This document shows positions 56,366 through 64,000 of a stretch of DNA of 64,000 nucleotides, piece after piece; within the stretch, counting starts at the first letter, position 1, and every line of letters starts with the position of its first letter. Both the position numbers and the translations under genes were made by a program. The notes under the pieces are model-generated. The model made no database searches. It was not told where the DNA came from and saw only the letters and a program-made list of their open reading frames with translations. The stretch is taken from NCBI GenBank assembly GCA_035307765.1, contig DATGHU010000040.1:1-64000 (forward strand). The letters are read 5' to 3'. This DNA comes from a bacterium. GTDB lineage: Bacteria; Sysuimicrobiota; Sysuimicrobiia; Sysuimicrobiales; Segetimicrobiaceae.

Positions 56366-57331
56366 TCAAGCGGTCTCATCCGCCACCCCGGACGCGAGTC
56401 CGGCCTTCTCGCGCACGTTCTTGGCCTCTCTCTTTCCTCTGTCGAATTCAGCCCGCCGGCGCCCGATTTCCTCGAGCGTGAGGCATTCGATATTGCAGTA
56501 ATCGCGCTTCCAAGCAGGGCTGGGGCCCCATCTCAACGGAGACTGTACGGTGGTCCGTGGGGCTGGTGCAGCCTCGACCACCTTGAGGGCGAGGTCAAGG
56601 GTGAAGGCCTGCGACGCGGAGTCGTTGGGGCGGCCCGCTCCGTTCCCGAGCGGGAAATCCGAGAACACAAAACGCGGCACGCCCACATACTCGACAATAT
56701 CTTTGGCGCAACCCATCACAACGGTGGAGACACCGTGTTCTTCCAGCATTCGCGCGGCAAGACCGACGGTCTGGTGGCAGACGGGGCAGTTGGGAACCAG
56801 GATCGCCACATCGACTTCGTCGGCCAGACAACGTGCGACGATCTCCGGGCAGTCGATCTCGAGCGTGACGCGATGGCTGCGATTGGTTGGAACGCCGTGA
56901 AAACGCGGGGCAACCGACCCGATGCGACCTGAGGCGGCGTTGTGACGCAGCGCGGTCAGCGGAAAGTACGCGGCGGGATCGTCGGCCTTGGTGTGCTTAC
57001 GATCAATCGCGATGTGTGAGATGCGCAGGTCGTGGTCCTTGGTCGTGTCACCCGAGTACACGGTGTAGAACTTGGCCGCCGCATTGTAGGGGGCCCCGGG
57101 CCCTTGATCGCCCTTGTCCGGCTGATAGGGAGCCGCCGTGGTAATGATACTGACCCGACACCGGGCGAGCGGCTTAGGCAATGGCCGAAACGGCACGTCG
57201 GAGTAATGGGCCCACTCGTAAGGCGCGCCATAGCCCAACGCCTGATAATAATCCCGGATCCGTGGTAGGTAAGGAACCGGCACATCATCCTCAGCGGCGA
57301 AGCCAAATTTCCTGCCACGCTCGCTCGTCAT
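56366..57331 (-). CDS. glycine/sarcosine/betaine reductase selenoprotein B family (GrdB-like), Cys form
   Basis: 321 aa. The N-terminal half (VSIITTAAPYQPDKGDQGPGAPYNA) and DHDLRISHIAIDRKHT are characteristic of the family. The C-terminal half has the active-site motif VPNCPVCHQTVGLAARMLEEHG: where GrdB-type subunits have selenocysteine, this one has C-P-V-C. Glycine reductase subunits GrdA, GrdC and GrdE are not nearby, so classical glycine reduction is not indicated. ATG 57331 has GGAGGTACC 6-8 bases upstream. The protein may use its thiol pair on a different substrate. Confidence 0.82.
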   Translation of the reverse strand: MTSERGRKFGFAAEDDVPVPYLPRIRDYYQALGYGAPYEWAHYSDVPFRPLPKPLARCRVSIITTAAPYQPDKGDQGPGAPYNAAAKFYTVYSGDTTKDHDLRISHIAIDRKHTKADDPAAYFPLTALRHNAASGRIGSVAPRFHGVPTNRSHRVTLEIDCPEIVARCLADEVDVAILVPNCPVCHQTVGLAARMLEEHGVSTVVMGCAKDIVEYVGVPRFVFSDFPLGNGAGRPNDSASQAFTLDLALKVVEAAPAPRTTVQSPLRWGPSPAWKRDYCNIECLTLEEIGRRRAEFDRGKREAKNVREKAGLASGVADETA

Positions 57332-57605
57332 GGCGGTACCTCCAATTCTCGATACGTCACCCCCCAATGAGGAGTGTCCGCCCCGCGCGTACGTGACAGG
57401 GTGACCTCCAGGGGAAGTGATCGCGCGGTGGCGGATCGACCACGCCGGCCTCCACCAGCGGAGGAATCCGCCAAGCCCGACGTTCGGCGGAGGGATCCGT
57501 TGTTCCTCGGGGCGGACGTGGTCTGAATGGCGGGGCGTCGCGCGGCACAAGCTCGTTGGAATCAACCCTCCGGCGCCCATCGGGGGGTGAGTCGAAGGAT
57601 AAACC

Positions 57606-57701
57606 TCAGACACGCCATCGTCCACGCAAGACATCGGCAACGGCGTTCAGCGAGAGCACCGTGATCGCGATCGCCGCGCCCGGAAAGATGCCATGCCAGG
57701 G
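57606..57701 (-). pseudogene. C-terminal scrap of an ABC transporter permease
   Basis: The minus strand reads WHGIFPGAAIAITVLSLNAVADVLRG before a stop at 57606. This matches the DppC ending W-x-x-L-F-P-G-L-A-I-x-L-T-V-x-x-F-N-L-x-G-D-G-L-R-D, which the intact DppC-type gene at 46.4 kb has as SLFPGLCVLLGVMAFNLVGDGLRD. Upstream the frame has no permease features, so this is a remnant. Confidence 0.7.
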
Positions 57702-57867
57702 TCGGCGCAAGTCAGCGCCCGTGCGTAGTCGAGCGGAGGATGCCGCTGTGCCCGGCGAAAGAATCGCGGCTCGGCGGCGGTCAGCGTTGGAAAACGAAAA
57801 CAATTTCGGTTGCGTCGGGGAAGAGGATGACACCTCTCTTACGCTGGCCGGGCAGCGGAAGATCCAT

Positions 57868-58713
57868 TCAGGCTTCCCTCGCACCTGAGGTCACTCGCGC
57901 TTCGAGGCAGCGCGCCAGCAGGCGGGCGTCTCCCAAGCGCTCCGACCACGCCGCAAATGCGTTGGTGGGGCCACGCCACCGCAGGCGGTCCACGTCGCGG
58001 AAAAGGGGCGCATCGGTTCTGAGCACGGCGAGGTCCTTGAATAGGAGCGCCTGGTCGCGTCGGTTCTCCCGCAGTACGGCTGGCGGAAAGTTCTCAATGA
58101 TGCCGTATTGATTCAGTAGCCGTGCCGCGGTGGTCCGGCCTATCCCCGGAATGCCTGGATATCCGTCTGCCTGGTCCCCGACGAGGGCGAGGAAGTCGGG
58201 GATCAGGACCGGGTCCACCCCGAACTTTGCGCGAACTCCCTGCTCATCGAGGATCCTCTGACCTTTGCGGTCAACCTGCACGACACGCTCGCCCCGGACG
58301 CACTGGGCCAGGTCCTTGTCCGGGGTCCAGATGCAGATTTTCTCCACGTTCGTATTTCCGGAGGCGATCTGCGCCGCGGAGGCCAATCCGTCGTCGGCTT
58401 CGAGCTCGATCATGGGCCAGACTGCCACGCCCATCGCCGTGAGCGCTTCTTCCAGGGGGGAGAATTGCGCAAAAAGCGCGGGGTCAACGCCCTCGCCGGT
58501 CTTGTAATCGGGCCACAGATCGTTGCGGAAAGATTCGATGACATGGTCGGTCGCCACACCGACGTGAGTCGCCCCGGTCTCGATCATCTGCAACAAGGAA
58601 TGCAGGACACCGACAACAGCGCCGAAGGGCGGATCCGCGCTCTTCTTGTACCGGCGAAGCCCGTAGAACTGGCGGAACAGTTCGTACGTGCCGTCGAGGA
58701 GATGAACGATCAT
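57868..58713 (-). CDS. stand-alone 5'-3' exonuclease (flap nuclease, Pol I N-domain type)
   Basis: 281 aa. VHLLDGTYELFRQFYGL opens with the family's catalytic Asp; VGVATDHVIESFRNDLWPDYK, MIELEADDGLASAAQIA, WTPDKDLAQCV and GDQADGYPGIPGIGRTTAARLL (helix-hairpin-helix with metal Asp) follow in order. It lacks the polymerase part of Pol I. Such stand-alone proteins remove flaps or RNA primers. The gene follows the M24 peptidase by 18 bases on the same strand, a likely shared transcript. The start ATG 58713 has only a weak ribosome site. Confidence 0.88.
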   Translation of the reverse strand: MIVHLLDGTYELFRQFYGLRRYKKSADPPFGAVVGVLHSLLQMIETGATHVGVATDHVIESFRNDLWPDYKTGEGVDPALFAQFSPLEEALTAMGVAVWPMIELEADDGLASAAQIASGNTNVEKICIWTPDKDLAQCVRGERVVQVDRKGQRILDEQGVRAKFGVDPVLIPDFLALVGDQADGYPGIPGIGRTTAARLLNQYGIIENFPPAVLRENRRDQALLFKDLAVLRTDAPLFRDVDRLRWRGPTNAFAAWSERLGDARLLARCLEARVTSGAREA

Positions 58714-58731
58714 CGCCGCTCGTGCGTCCGC

Positions 58732-59889
58732 TTATCCCCCCGCCGCGGCGACGCACCACCCACGGTCGACGTCACCAAGTCCCTCGCACCCAGTCGCGGT
58801 CACGACCACGCTGTCCTCGATTTTGACGTGTCCAACATCTGGGTGCCGAACTTCTGTCTCAATCGACACGACCATCCCGGCCTCCAGCGCGCGCGTGCTT
58901 TCGGGCGTCACTTCCGGGGGTTCGTGGCTCACCATCCCGAGCCCGTGGGCGAGGAAGCGGCCGTACTCCGCCCCGGGCCCAACCCGGACGGCCTCGCTGC
59001 CAACCCGCCACAACTCACCGCAGGATACACCGGGTCCCACCGAGGTGCGGGCGCGCTCCTGTGCCGCGCGGCACACCTCAAACAGCGCGCTGGCCGCGGG
59101 GGGCGGCGGCCCCACCGAGCCCATCCGCGCAATGTCGGCGATATATTCGTCCAATTCGGCGCCGACGTCCAGGTGCATCGGGCAACCGCGCCCCCACGCC
59201 TGGGATGAAGGCGCCCGGAGCAGTCCCGGTCCAACGTTGATCAGCGAATAGAGAAAGGCCGCGCCGCGCTCGCCGACGTGTCGCTCGACCCGCGCCGCGA
59301 TCTGACGGGTGGTCTCCTCGGCTCGGCTCTGCATAAAGACCGCACGGACCACCTCGGCCGTCAGGCGATGCACCTCGCGCAGTCGCGCCAGCTCGTGCGG
59401 TTGCTTGATGGCCCGCAGTTCGCCCAGGAGCGACGTGCCGTTGACGAACGACGCCTCGGGAAGTTCCCGCCTCAGGGCTTCGTAGGCGTCTACCGGCAGG
59501 AACGACGACTCGATCGCGATCGTCGCTCCGGCAAAACCGTGATCCCGCAGCGCCCGCGCCGCCGCGGCCGCAGCGTCGGACGACATATTGGGACCGCGCG
59601 GGACCCAGCGCCGATCGGCGATCCAGAACGGGCCAAAGGCGGCGATGTAATCCTGCTCGTCGAGCGCGCGGTCCTGTCGGCCCACGTAGAACGCCGAGTC
59701 GAGCCGGGTGGATGGAACGGCGACGAATGAAAGGTACCGCCCACCGCCGAACCGCGACGCCCTGGAGAAGAACGGGAGGTAATAGCCCCCGGTAAGGTAC
59801 CGGACACTGTATCGTGTGCTCGCGAGCACGACGTCGACCTGCTGGGCGCGGGCGAGGCGGGCGAACCGCTCGGGATCAAACGGGAGCAT
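58732..59889 (-). CDS. M24-family metallopeptidase (Xaa-Pro aminopeptidase-like)
   Basis: 385 aa. N-terminal creatinase-like domain (FARLARAQQVDVVLASTRYSVRYLTG), then a pita-bread catalytic domain. Metal ligands can be seen: MHLDVGAELDEYIADIARMG (two Asp), LAHGLGMVSHEPPE (His), SIETEV (Glu) and GHVKIEDSVVV (Glu). It cleaves X-Pro or related bonds, or is a creatinase-like hydrolase. First gene of the M24-exonuclease pair. The ATG at 59889 lacks a strong ribosome site. Confidence 0.88.
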   Translation of the reverse strand: MLPFDPERFARLARAQQVDVVLASTRYSVRYLTGGYYLPFFSRASRFGGGRYLSFVAVPSTRLDSAFYVGRQDRALDEQDYIAAFGPFWIADRRWVPRGPNMSSDAAAAAARALRDHGFAGATIAIESSFLPVDAYEALRRELPEASFVNGTSLLGELRAIKQPHELARLREVHRLTAEVVRAVFMQSRAEETTRQIAARVERHVGERGAAFLYSLINVGPGLLRAPSSQAWGRGCPMHLDVGAELDEYIADIARMGSVGPPPPAASALFEVCRAAQERARTSVGPGVSCGELWRVGSEAVRVGPGAEYGRFLAHGLGMVSHEPPEVTPESTRALEAGMVVSIETEVRHPDVGHVKIEDSVVVTATGCEGLGDVDRGWCVAAAGG

Positions 59890-60204
59890 CTTGACCGCTA
59901 TTTCCGTTTTGGCGCGCCCACTCCTCCCACGGGAGGACCGTCAGGCCCCCCACACACCGCATCCGAGGCCTGCCCGAAGACCCTTGCCGTACCTTGCGTC
60001 CGTGCCGGCCCGAATCCGACCCGTGCGGCGAACGGGACCCGCACCTCCCCGTGCATCCAGGATGGATCGAGCGATGATGCCGTCCTTCCGATCCACGAAG
60101 ATCCGAGAGGCCGGAGAGATACGTACGTCAGACCCACAGCGCCCGCCGAGCGGGTGTCCGCGGCGCCGCGTTCGATCGCCCCCCCCGGGTGAGGCGCGCG
60201 TGGC
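59890..60204. other. 315-base stretch without a gene
   Basis: Between the M24 peptidase start and the ChrB stop. Both flanking genes are on the minus strand, so it can hold the ChrB 3' end and the peptidase promoter. No frame looks coding and I see no clear terminator. Confidence 0.5.
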
Positions 60205-61176
60205 TTATCGGGCCGAGCGTCTCCGCCCCGACGTCGTCCGCGGACTCTGAGAGAGCGCGGCGTGCAACCCATCGAAGAGCGCGAGACCGTGGACCTCGCG
60301 CTCAGCGTCGGGGAGGACTTGCCAACCCTTCAGGATCGCGTCGACCCCGGGACCTTCCAGGCGCACGTAGCGGCCATCACGCAGATCGATCTCGTGGACG
60401 ATTTCTGCGATCGCCCGCAACCCGGGGTCGTCGAGGCCGAATGCCTTGAGCATCGTCTCAAACGTGCAGAGGGACCCTCGGTGACCGAAGGTCGCACCCC
60501 GCATGTCGAAGGCGACCTCCTCGGGGGCCGCTGTGGTCGAATAGCGAATCTGCGCACGGGGGTTGATAAAGCGGCGGATCAGCCAGGCGCAAGCCAGGCG
60601 ATCCACGTGGGGGTGGGGACGCGTCACCCATCGTTTGTCCCGGTACGCCGCGACCGCGGCGGGGGGGATCCGGGGGTCGGCCGTGGGGGCGGGAGCGAGC
60701 GCCTGCTCAACCCGGGCCAGCGCCGCAGCGGCATGTATTCCGGCGGGGGCGCCGAAGAAATCGGTCCGCGCGATCTCCCCGTGCTCGCGCCGCAAGCGGG
60801 CGAGGAGGTCTCGGGCTTTCGCCTCCGCCCGCGCGGTGCGTGGGGCCTTGACCCGGAGGGACTTCTCCAAACCGGCCGCCCGGGCACCGAGCGACTCGTA
60901 TTCCTTCCGCCGCGCCCCCTGGAAAAGTTCGATAAGGTGGGCGTCGCTGAGCCCCTCGAACCGCTCCACCCACATCAGCAGCGCCTCCCCATTCGCCTGC
61001 TCGACCTCCTGGGCCAGCCACTGGAACGCCTCAACGCATTCACCTCGCGCGGGCAACACGTGCACGCCCCCCTTAGGAGACACGGCTCCCAAGGTCCGGA
61101 GGCGGCGCCACATCGTGACCCGCGGACTCGACCGCCCCGTAGACGGCAAGGAATAGGAGAATACCACCCAAGCCAT
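60205..61176 (-). CDS. chrB: chromate resistance regulator ChrB
   Basis: 323-aa ChrB. The N-terminal ChrB domain (MAWVVFSYSLP, RVTMWRRLRTLGAVSPKGGVHVLP) is followed by a linker and the C-terminal ChrB domain with KRWVTRPHPHVDRLACAWLIRRF, FDMRGATFGHRGSLCTFETM and AEIVHEIDLRDGRY. In known systems ChrB senses chromate and controls chrA. It faces a second protein that has only the C-domain, with 134 bases between them. Confidence 0.92.
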   Translation of the reverse strand: MAWVVFSYSLPSTGRSSPRVTMWRRLRTLGAVSPKGGVHVLPARGECVEAFQWLAQEVEQANGEALLMWVERFEGLSDAHLIELFQGARRKEYESLGARAAGLEKSLRVKAPRTARAEAKARDLLARLRREHGEIARTDFFGAPAGIHAAAALARVEQALAPAPTADPRIPPAAVAAYRDKRWVTRPHPHVDRLACAWLIRRFINPRAQIRYSTTAAPEEVAFDMRGATFGHRGSLCTFETMLKAFGLDDPGLRAIAEIVHEIDLRDGRYVRLEGPGVDAILKGWQVLPDAEREVHGLALFDGLHAALSQSPRTTSGRRRSAR

Positions 61177-61182
61177 TTGACG

Positions 61183-61225
61183 TTGACAAGCGTATCATAT
61201 ATTGCTACGCTACGCAATACGTATT
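61183..61225. promoter_or_regulatory. divergent chr promoter region with palindrome
   Basis: On the plus strand TTGACA (61183-61188), 17 bases, TACGCT (61206-61211). A perfect 10-bp palindrome AATACGTATT sits at 61216-61225, and ATTGC...GCAAT arms flank the -10. An ATAT-rich segment between suggests a minus-strand promoter too. Candidate operator for ChrB. Confidence 0.5.
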
Positions 61226-61310
61226 ACGTCTCGTTTTCGCCTGAGCGCCGCAGCGCGGTCGGGGCACGGTGCGGCTCGGGCGCGAGAGAGGACCGGTGGA
61301 GGTGTTGGGC

Positions 61311-61751
61311 ATGAAGTGGGTCACACGCAAGAACGCCAATGTCGATCGGATTGCCTGTCCGTGGCTCATTCGGAAATTCGTCGACCAGGACCCGGTGTTC
61401 ATCTATGTCCGCGCAGAAGAGGTCAGGGCCGCGGCTAAGCGCGAGGAGGCCATCCCCTTTGACATCAAGGACGTCGAGTTGGGTCATGTCGACGGCCGAT
61501 GCAGCTTCGAATCGATCATGGTCAAGTACGCGCTCACCGATCCGGCCCTGCAGAAACTGGCGAAGATCGTTCACGGCGCGGACGTTGCCGCGGACGTCAA
61601 CATCGTCCCCGAGGCGGCCGGCCTCAAGGCGATCGCCCACGGCTTCGCCTTGCTCCATGGCGACAACGACCACAAGAAGATCCGATTGGAAACCCCCCTC
61701 TACGATGCGCTGTACGCGTGGTGCCAACGCACAGTGGCCGAAGAGCGGTAA
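61311..61751 (+). CDS. stand-alone ChrB C-terminal domain protein
   Basis: 146 aa that start directly with MKWVTRKNANVDRIACPWLIRKFVD, equal to the C-domain of the divergent ChrB (RWVTRPHPHVDRLACAWLIRRF), then FDIKDVELGHVDGRCSFESIM and KLAKIVHGADVAADVN. The N-terminal regulatory domain is missing. GGAGGTG lies 8 bases before the ATG. It is followed after 6 bases by the beta-propeller gene. The role of the isolated domain is not known; it may bind chromate or a metal. Confidence 0.88.
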   Translation: MKWVTRKNANVDRIACPWLIRKFVDQDPVFIYVRAEEVRAAAKREEAIPFDIKDVELGHVDGRCSFESIMVKYALTDPALQKLAKIVHGADVAADVNIVPEAAGLKAIAHGFALLHGDNDHKKIRLETPLYDALYAWCQRTVAEER

Positions 61752-61757
61752 GGCACA

Positions 61758-62657
61758 GTGACATTGAACTTCGCGGGATCGATAGGCCTTCCGCCTCACC
61801 CCTCTGGCGGGTTCGATCACGGGGACGTACATCTCCAGACGGGACGGGTGTTCGTCGCGCATACGGCGACGGGCGCCGTGGAAGTGATCGATGGCGCGCG
61901 CGGTGTCCACCGCGCCACGCTCCCGGGTTGTCCGGAATCGAGCGGGGTGCTGTGCGCTCAGGAGGAACATCTCATCTTCGCGGCAGCCCGCGGTGCCGGG
62001 AAGATCCTCGTCATCGGGGCAAGATCCAGAGATGTGATCAAGAACATCATCGTCGGACCGAACCCCAACGGCCTGGGCTGGGATTCGCGCCGAAAGCGGC
62101 TCCTCGTGGTCGATGTCCAAGATTTTCGCGCCAGGCTCATCGACCCCTACGCCGGGGCTGTCGTCACCGAGGGTGAGTTGCCGGGGAGACCGCGATGGTG
62201 CGTCTACGACCCCACGGCCGATCGGTGGCTCGTGAACATCAAAGCGCCGGCCTGCGTAGCTTCCCTCGCAGCGGAGACCTTGGTGGGACAAGCCCGGTGG
62301 CCGGTGTCATCGGCAGGCCCCCACGGACTCGACCTGGACGTGGAGCACGGCCGGGCGTTTGTGGCCTGCGATGGCGGCAAGGTTATTGCGGCTGACCTCG
62401 CGAGCGGCCGGGAACTCGCGGGCGTCGCGATAGCCGGGGCGCCGGACGCGATATGGTACAACGCCGATCGCGCATACCTGTACGTGGCCATTGGGCAACC
62501 CGGAGTTCTCGACGTCGTCGATACGAAAGAGATGGTCCTCGTCCAAGAGATCGTCACGGAGGCGGGTGCGCACACGACCGCCTTCGATCAGGCCCGGCAG
62601 CGCCTGTATCTGTTTCTCCCTCGCAGCCGCCAAGCGGTGGTTTACGAGGAGAACTAG
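61758..62657 (+). CDS. beta-propeller (YncE-like) protein
   Basis: 299 aa of repeated blades: RVFVAHTATGAVEVIDGARGVH, HLIFAAARGAGKILVIGARS, KRLLVVDVQDFRARLIDP, RAFVACDGGKVIAADLASGRELAGV and YLYVAIGQPGVLDVVDT, about six in all, typical of YncE/PQQ-like propellers. There is no signal peptide, so it is cytoplasmic. The GTG at 61758 follows 6 bases after the ChrB-C gene, so translation coupling is likely. It may accompany chromate handling, but no direct motif shows this. Confidence 0.78.
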   Translation: MTLNFAGSIGLPPHPSGGFDHGDVHLQTGRVFVAHTATGAVEVIDGARGVHRATLPGCPESSGVLCAQEEHLIFAAARGAGKILVIGARSRDVIKNIIVGPNPNGLGWDSRRKRLLVVDVQDFRARLIDPYAGAVVTEGELPGRPRWCVYDPTADRWLVNIKAPACVASLAAETLVGQARWPVSSAGPHGLDLDVEHGRAFVACDGGKVIAADLASGRELAGVAIAGAPDAIWYNADRAYLYVAIGQPGVLDVVDTKEMVLVQEIVTEAGAHTTAFDQARQRLYLFLPRSRQAVVYEEN

Positions 62658-62678
62658 CACGACCTCTGGAGAATGCCC

Positions 62679-62993
62679 ATGAACCATCAAGCAATGACAC
62701 GTCGGGTGCCCCTGTGGGACCTCTTCGTGTACTACCTCCGCCTGGGTGCCATCGGGTTCGGTGGCCCCGTTGCCCTCGTAGGACAGATGGAGAAAGAACT
62801 CGTCCAGGAGCGCCGGTGGTTCGGGTGTGACCTCGGCCACCTTGTCCCACCCGGTCTCACCGTCGAGCGCTGGGATGATGTGCCGTTGGTCAGCGACGGG
62901 TTTCCGGCGGCCCGGGATGCCATCGTCAAACGTGTTCAGCAGTTGTTGGACCGATGCGAGGCCGCTGGTGAGGGCGAAATCTCGACCGAGTGA
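62679..62993 (+). pseudogene. chrA: truncated chromate transporter ChrA
   Basis: The first part, VPLWDLFVYYLRLGAIGFGGPVALVGQMEKELVQERRWF, is the N-terminal helix and FGGP motif of the CHR transporter family, which normally continues for about 400 residues. Here homology stops near base 62822 after R-R-W-F; the rest (GCDLGHLVPPGLTVERWDDV and about 35 more residues) has no CHR features and stops at 62993. The second ATG (62679) has GGAG at a better distance than the first (62673). The gene cannot encode a working transporter. Confidence 0.78.
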
Positions 62994-63131
62994 GAGGCAC
63001 CACCGGACCCCACGCAAGATACGCGGCGCCCGAGCGCCGATGACCAAGGGGGGCGTACAGGCTCCCTCCGGCCATTGGGGAGTGAGCGGGCAAACCGTCG
63101 GGGCCTCGTGACGGCCAACGACGCTTCATCC

Positions 63132-64000
63132 TTATAGGCCGTTCAGCGCGTATCGCGCCGGCAATCCACTCATCACTCGCCGGATGTTTTCGGCGGAATG
63201 GCGGGCGAGCGTTTCCAACCCCTCCTTCGTAAAACCGGCCACGTGTGGAGTCGCGATGACGGTGGGACACTGCAGGAGCGGGTCCTCCGGGTCGGGGGGC
63301 TCCTCCCAAAACACATCCACTCCCGCACCGGCCAAGCGCCCCTCTTGCAGCGCGGTCAACAGGGCCGTCTTATCGACAATCGATCCGCGTGAAATGTTGA
63401 TCAGAAACGCCGTGGGTTTCATGAGTCCAATCTCGCGTGTCCCGACGAACCCGGTCGTCTCCTTCAACAAGGGGAGGTGAATCGAGACGAAGTCGCTCTC
63501 GCGCAGGAGCTCGGGCAACCGGTCAAATGGCTGGAGCCAGGTCAGCCCCAACTCATCCCGAATCCGTTCGTCCACCATCCGTTTCACCGCCCGCACGTTC
63601 ATCTCAAACGCCCGGGCCATGCGAACCAGTGGGGTGCCTGTCCGTCCCACGCCGATCAGCCCCAGGGTTTTGCCCCGCAGCCCTAGGGTGAGCGGCTGGC
63701 CGGACCGTCGGGCCCGCAGCGATTCCTGGGTCTCCCGATACCGCTTGGCAAGCGCGAGGATCAGAAACATCGCATGCTCCGCGACGTAGGGTTCCCAGAG
63801 CAAATCCCGCGGGATGTTGCAGACCGGGATGCCCTTCTCCGTCGCATACGCCATATCGACCGCTTCGACATTGGCGCCTGGCCGCTGAATCAATCGCAAG
63901 TGTGGCGCAGCATCAATCACTTCCCTCGTCACCGGCACGCTCCTGACCAAAAGCACCTGGGCCGTCGCCACCTGGTCCCTCAGCGGCACCTCGGGGGAGA
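63132..64000 (-). CDS. D-2-hydroxyacid dehydrogenase (phosphoglycerate dehydrogenase-like), 5' end cut
   Basis: At least 285 aa visible; the frame runs to the window edge, so the N-terminus is outside. NAD-binding GLIGVGRTGTPLVRMARAF (GxGxxG), the catalytic Arg in FLINISRGSIVD, the Glu in DVFWEEPP and the His in VIATPHVAGF. It resembles formate/glycerate/erythronate-type dehydrogenases. It reads away from the chromate remnant, whose stop is 138 bases to the left. Confidence 0.9.
   Translation of the reverse strand, partial: SPEVPLRDQVATAQVLLVRSVPVTREVIDAAPHLRLIQRPGANVEAVDMAYATEKGIPVCNIPRDLLWEPYVAEHAMFLILALAKRYRETQESLRARRSGQPLTLGLRGKTLGLIGVGRTGTPLVRMARAFEMNVRAVKRMVDERIRDELGLTWLQPFDRLPELLRESDFVSIHLPLLKETTGFVGTREIGLMKPTAFLINISRGSIVDKTALLTALQEGRLAGAGVDVFWEEPPDPEDPLLQCPTVIATPHVAGFTKEGLETLARHSAENIRRVMSGLPARYALNGL

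Overview
The window is GC-rich, gene-dense bacterial chromosome. A tRNAVal-type T-box leader on valS, a CIRCE operator in front of groEL, a tig-clpP-clpX-lon-valS block and Gram-positive-style Shine-Dalgarno sites point to an uncultured Terrabacteria lineage (Firmicutes, Chloroflexota, or Armatimonadota/CSP1-3-like). The phylum is an inference; no rRNA is present. Most genes are ordinary in composition. The seams are a cut-off IS transposase at the left edge, an IS-end remnant beside tRNA-Arg, an ABC-permease scrap near 57.6 kb and a truncated chromate transporter near 62.7 kb.

Layout. 1-81: tail of an IS481-like transposase. 0.25-5.6 kb (minus strand): flippase-like membrane protein, SPOR-domain protein, enoyl-CoA hydratase, family-5-like uracil-DNA glycosylase, second enoyl-CoA hydratase and thiolase; the middle genes overlap like an operon with a beta-oxidation or acyl-CoA theme. 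5.6-14.7 kb (minus): protein quality control (trigger factor, ClpP, ClpX, Lon) followed by valS under a T-box. 14.8-15.1 kb: divergent tRNA-Leu and tRNA-Lys. 15.2-19.4 kb: large LuxR/ATPase regulator divergent from a DUF4242 protein, then an unknown secreted protein and a cupredoxin. 19.7-24.4 kb: peptide-binding lipoprotein-like SBP, ECF sigma factor plus TetR regulator with a perfect operator, a secreted beta-propeller and a TlpA-like thioredoxin. 24.4-26.5 kb: a promoter-structured RNA-terminator unit, then CIRCE-groEL.

26.5-32.3 kb: small SH3-like protein, MBL hydrolase, tRNA-His, a GlcD/GlpC-type oxidase fusion and small membrane proteins. 32.5-38.5 kb: surface-polysaccharide genes (processive GT2, a second GT2, a NodB deacetylase) around a proline-rich secreted repeat protein. 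38.6-45.1 kb: two secreted proteins of unknown function, a small alpha-beta barrel protein, AsmA and TypA/BipA. 45.2-51.8 kb: peptide ABC importer (SBP and two permeases, no ATPases) with an amidohydrolase, facing a flavin monooxygenase and a glyoxalase-like protein. 51.9-60 kb: small barrel protein, tRNA-Arg, methyltransferase, GAF/SpoIIE phosphatase, GrdB-like protein, stand-alone 5'-3' exonuclease and M24 peptidase. 60.2-63 kb: chromate-resistance remnants (ChrB, stand-alone ChrB C-domain, beta-propeller, truncated ChrA). The right edge cuts a D-2-hydroxyacid dehydrogenase.

The strongest candidate for something undescribed is the RNA at about 24493-24649. It has a long-range closing stem whose 3' strand can instead pair with the 3' arm of a 60-nt terminator hairpin, as in a riboswitch, and it matches no class I could recognise. 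The ClpP with Asn at the catalytic Asp position and the eroded chromate cassette are the next most interesting.
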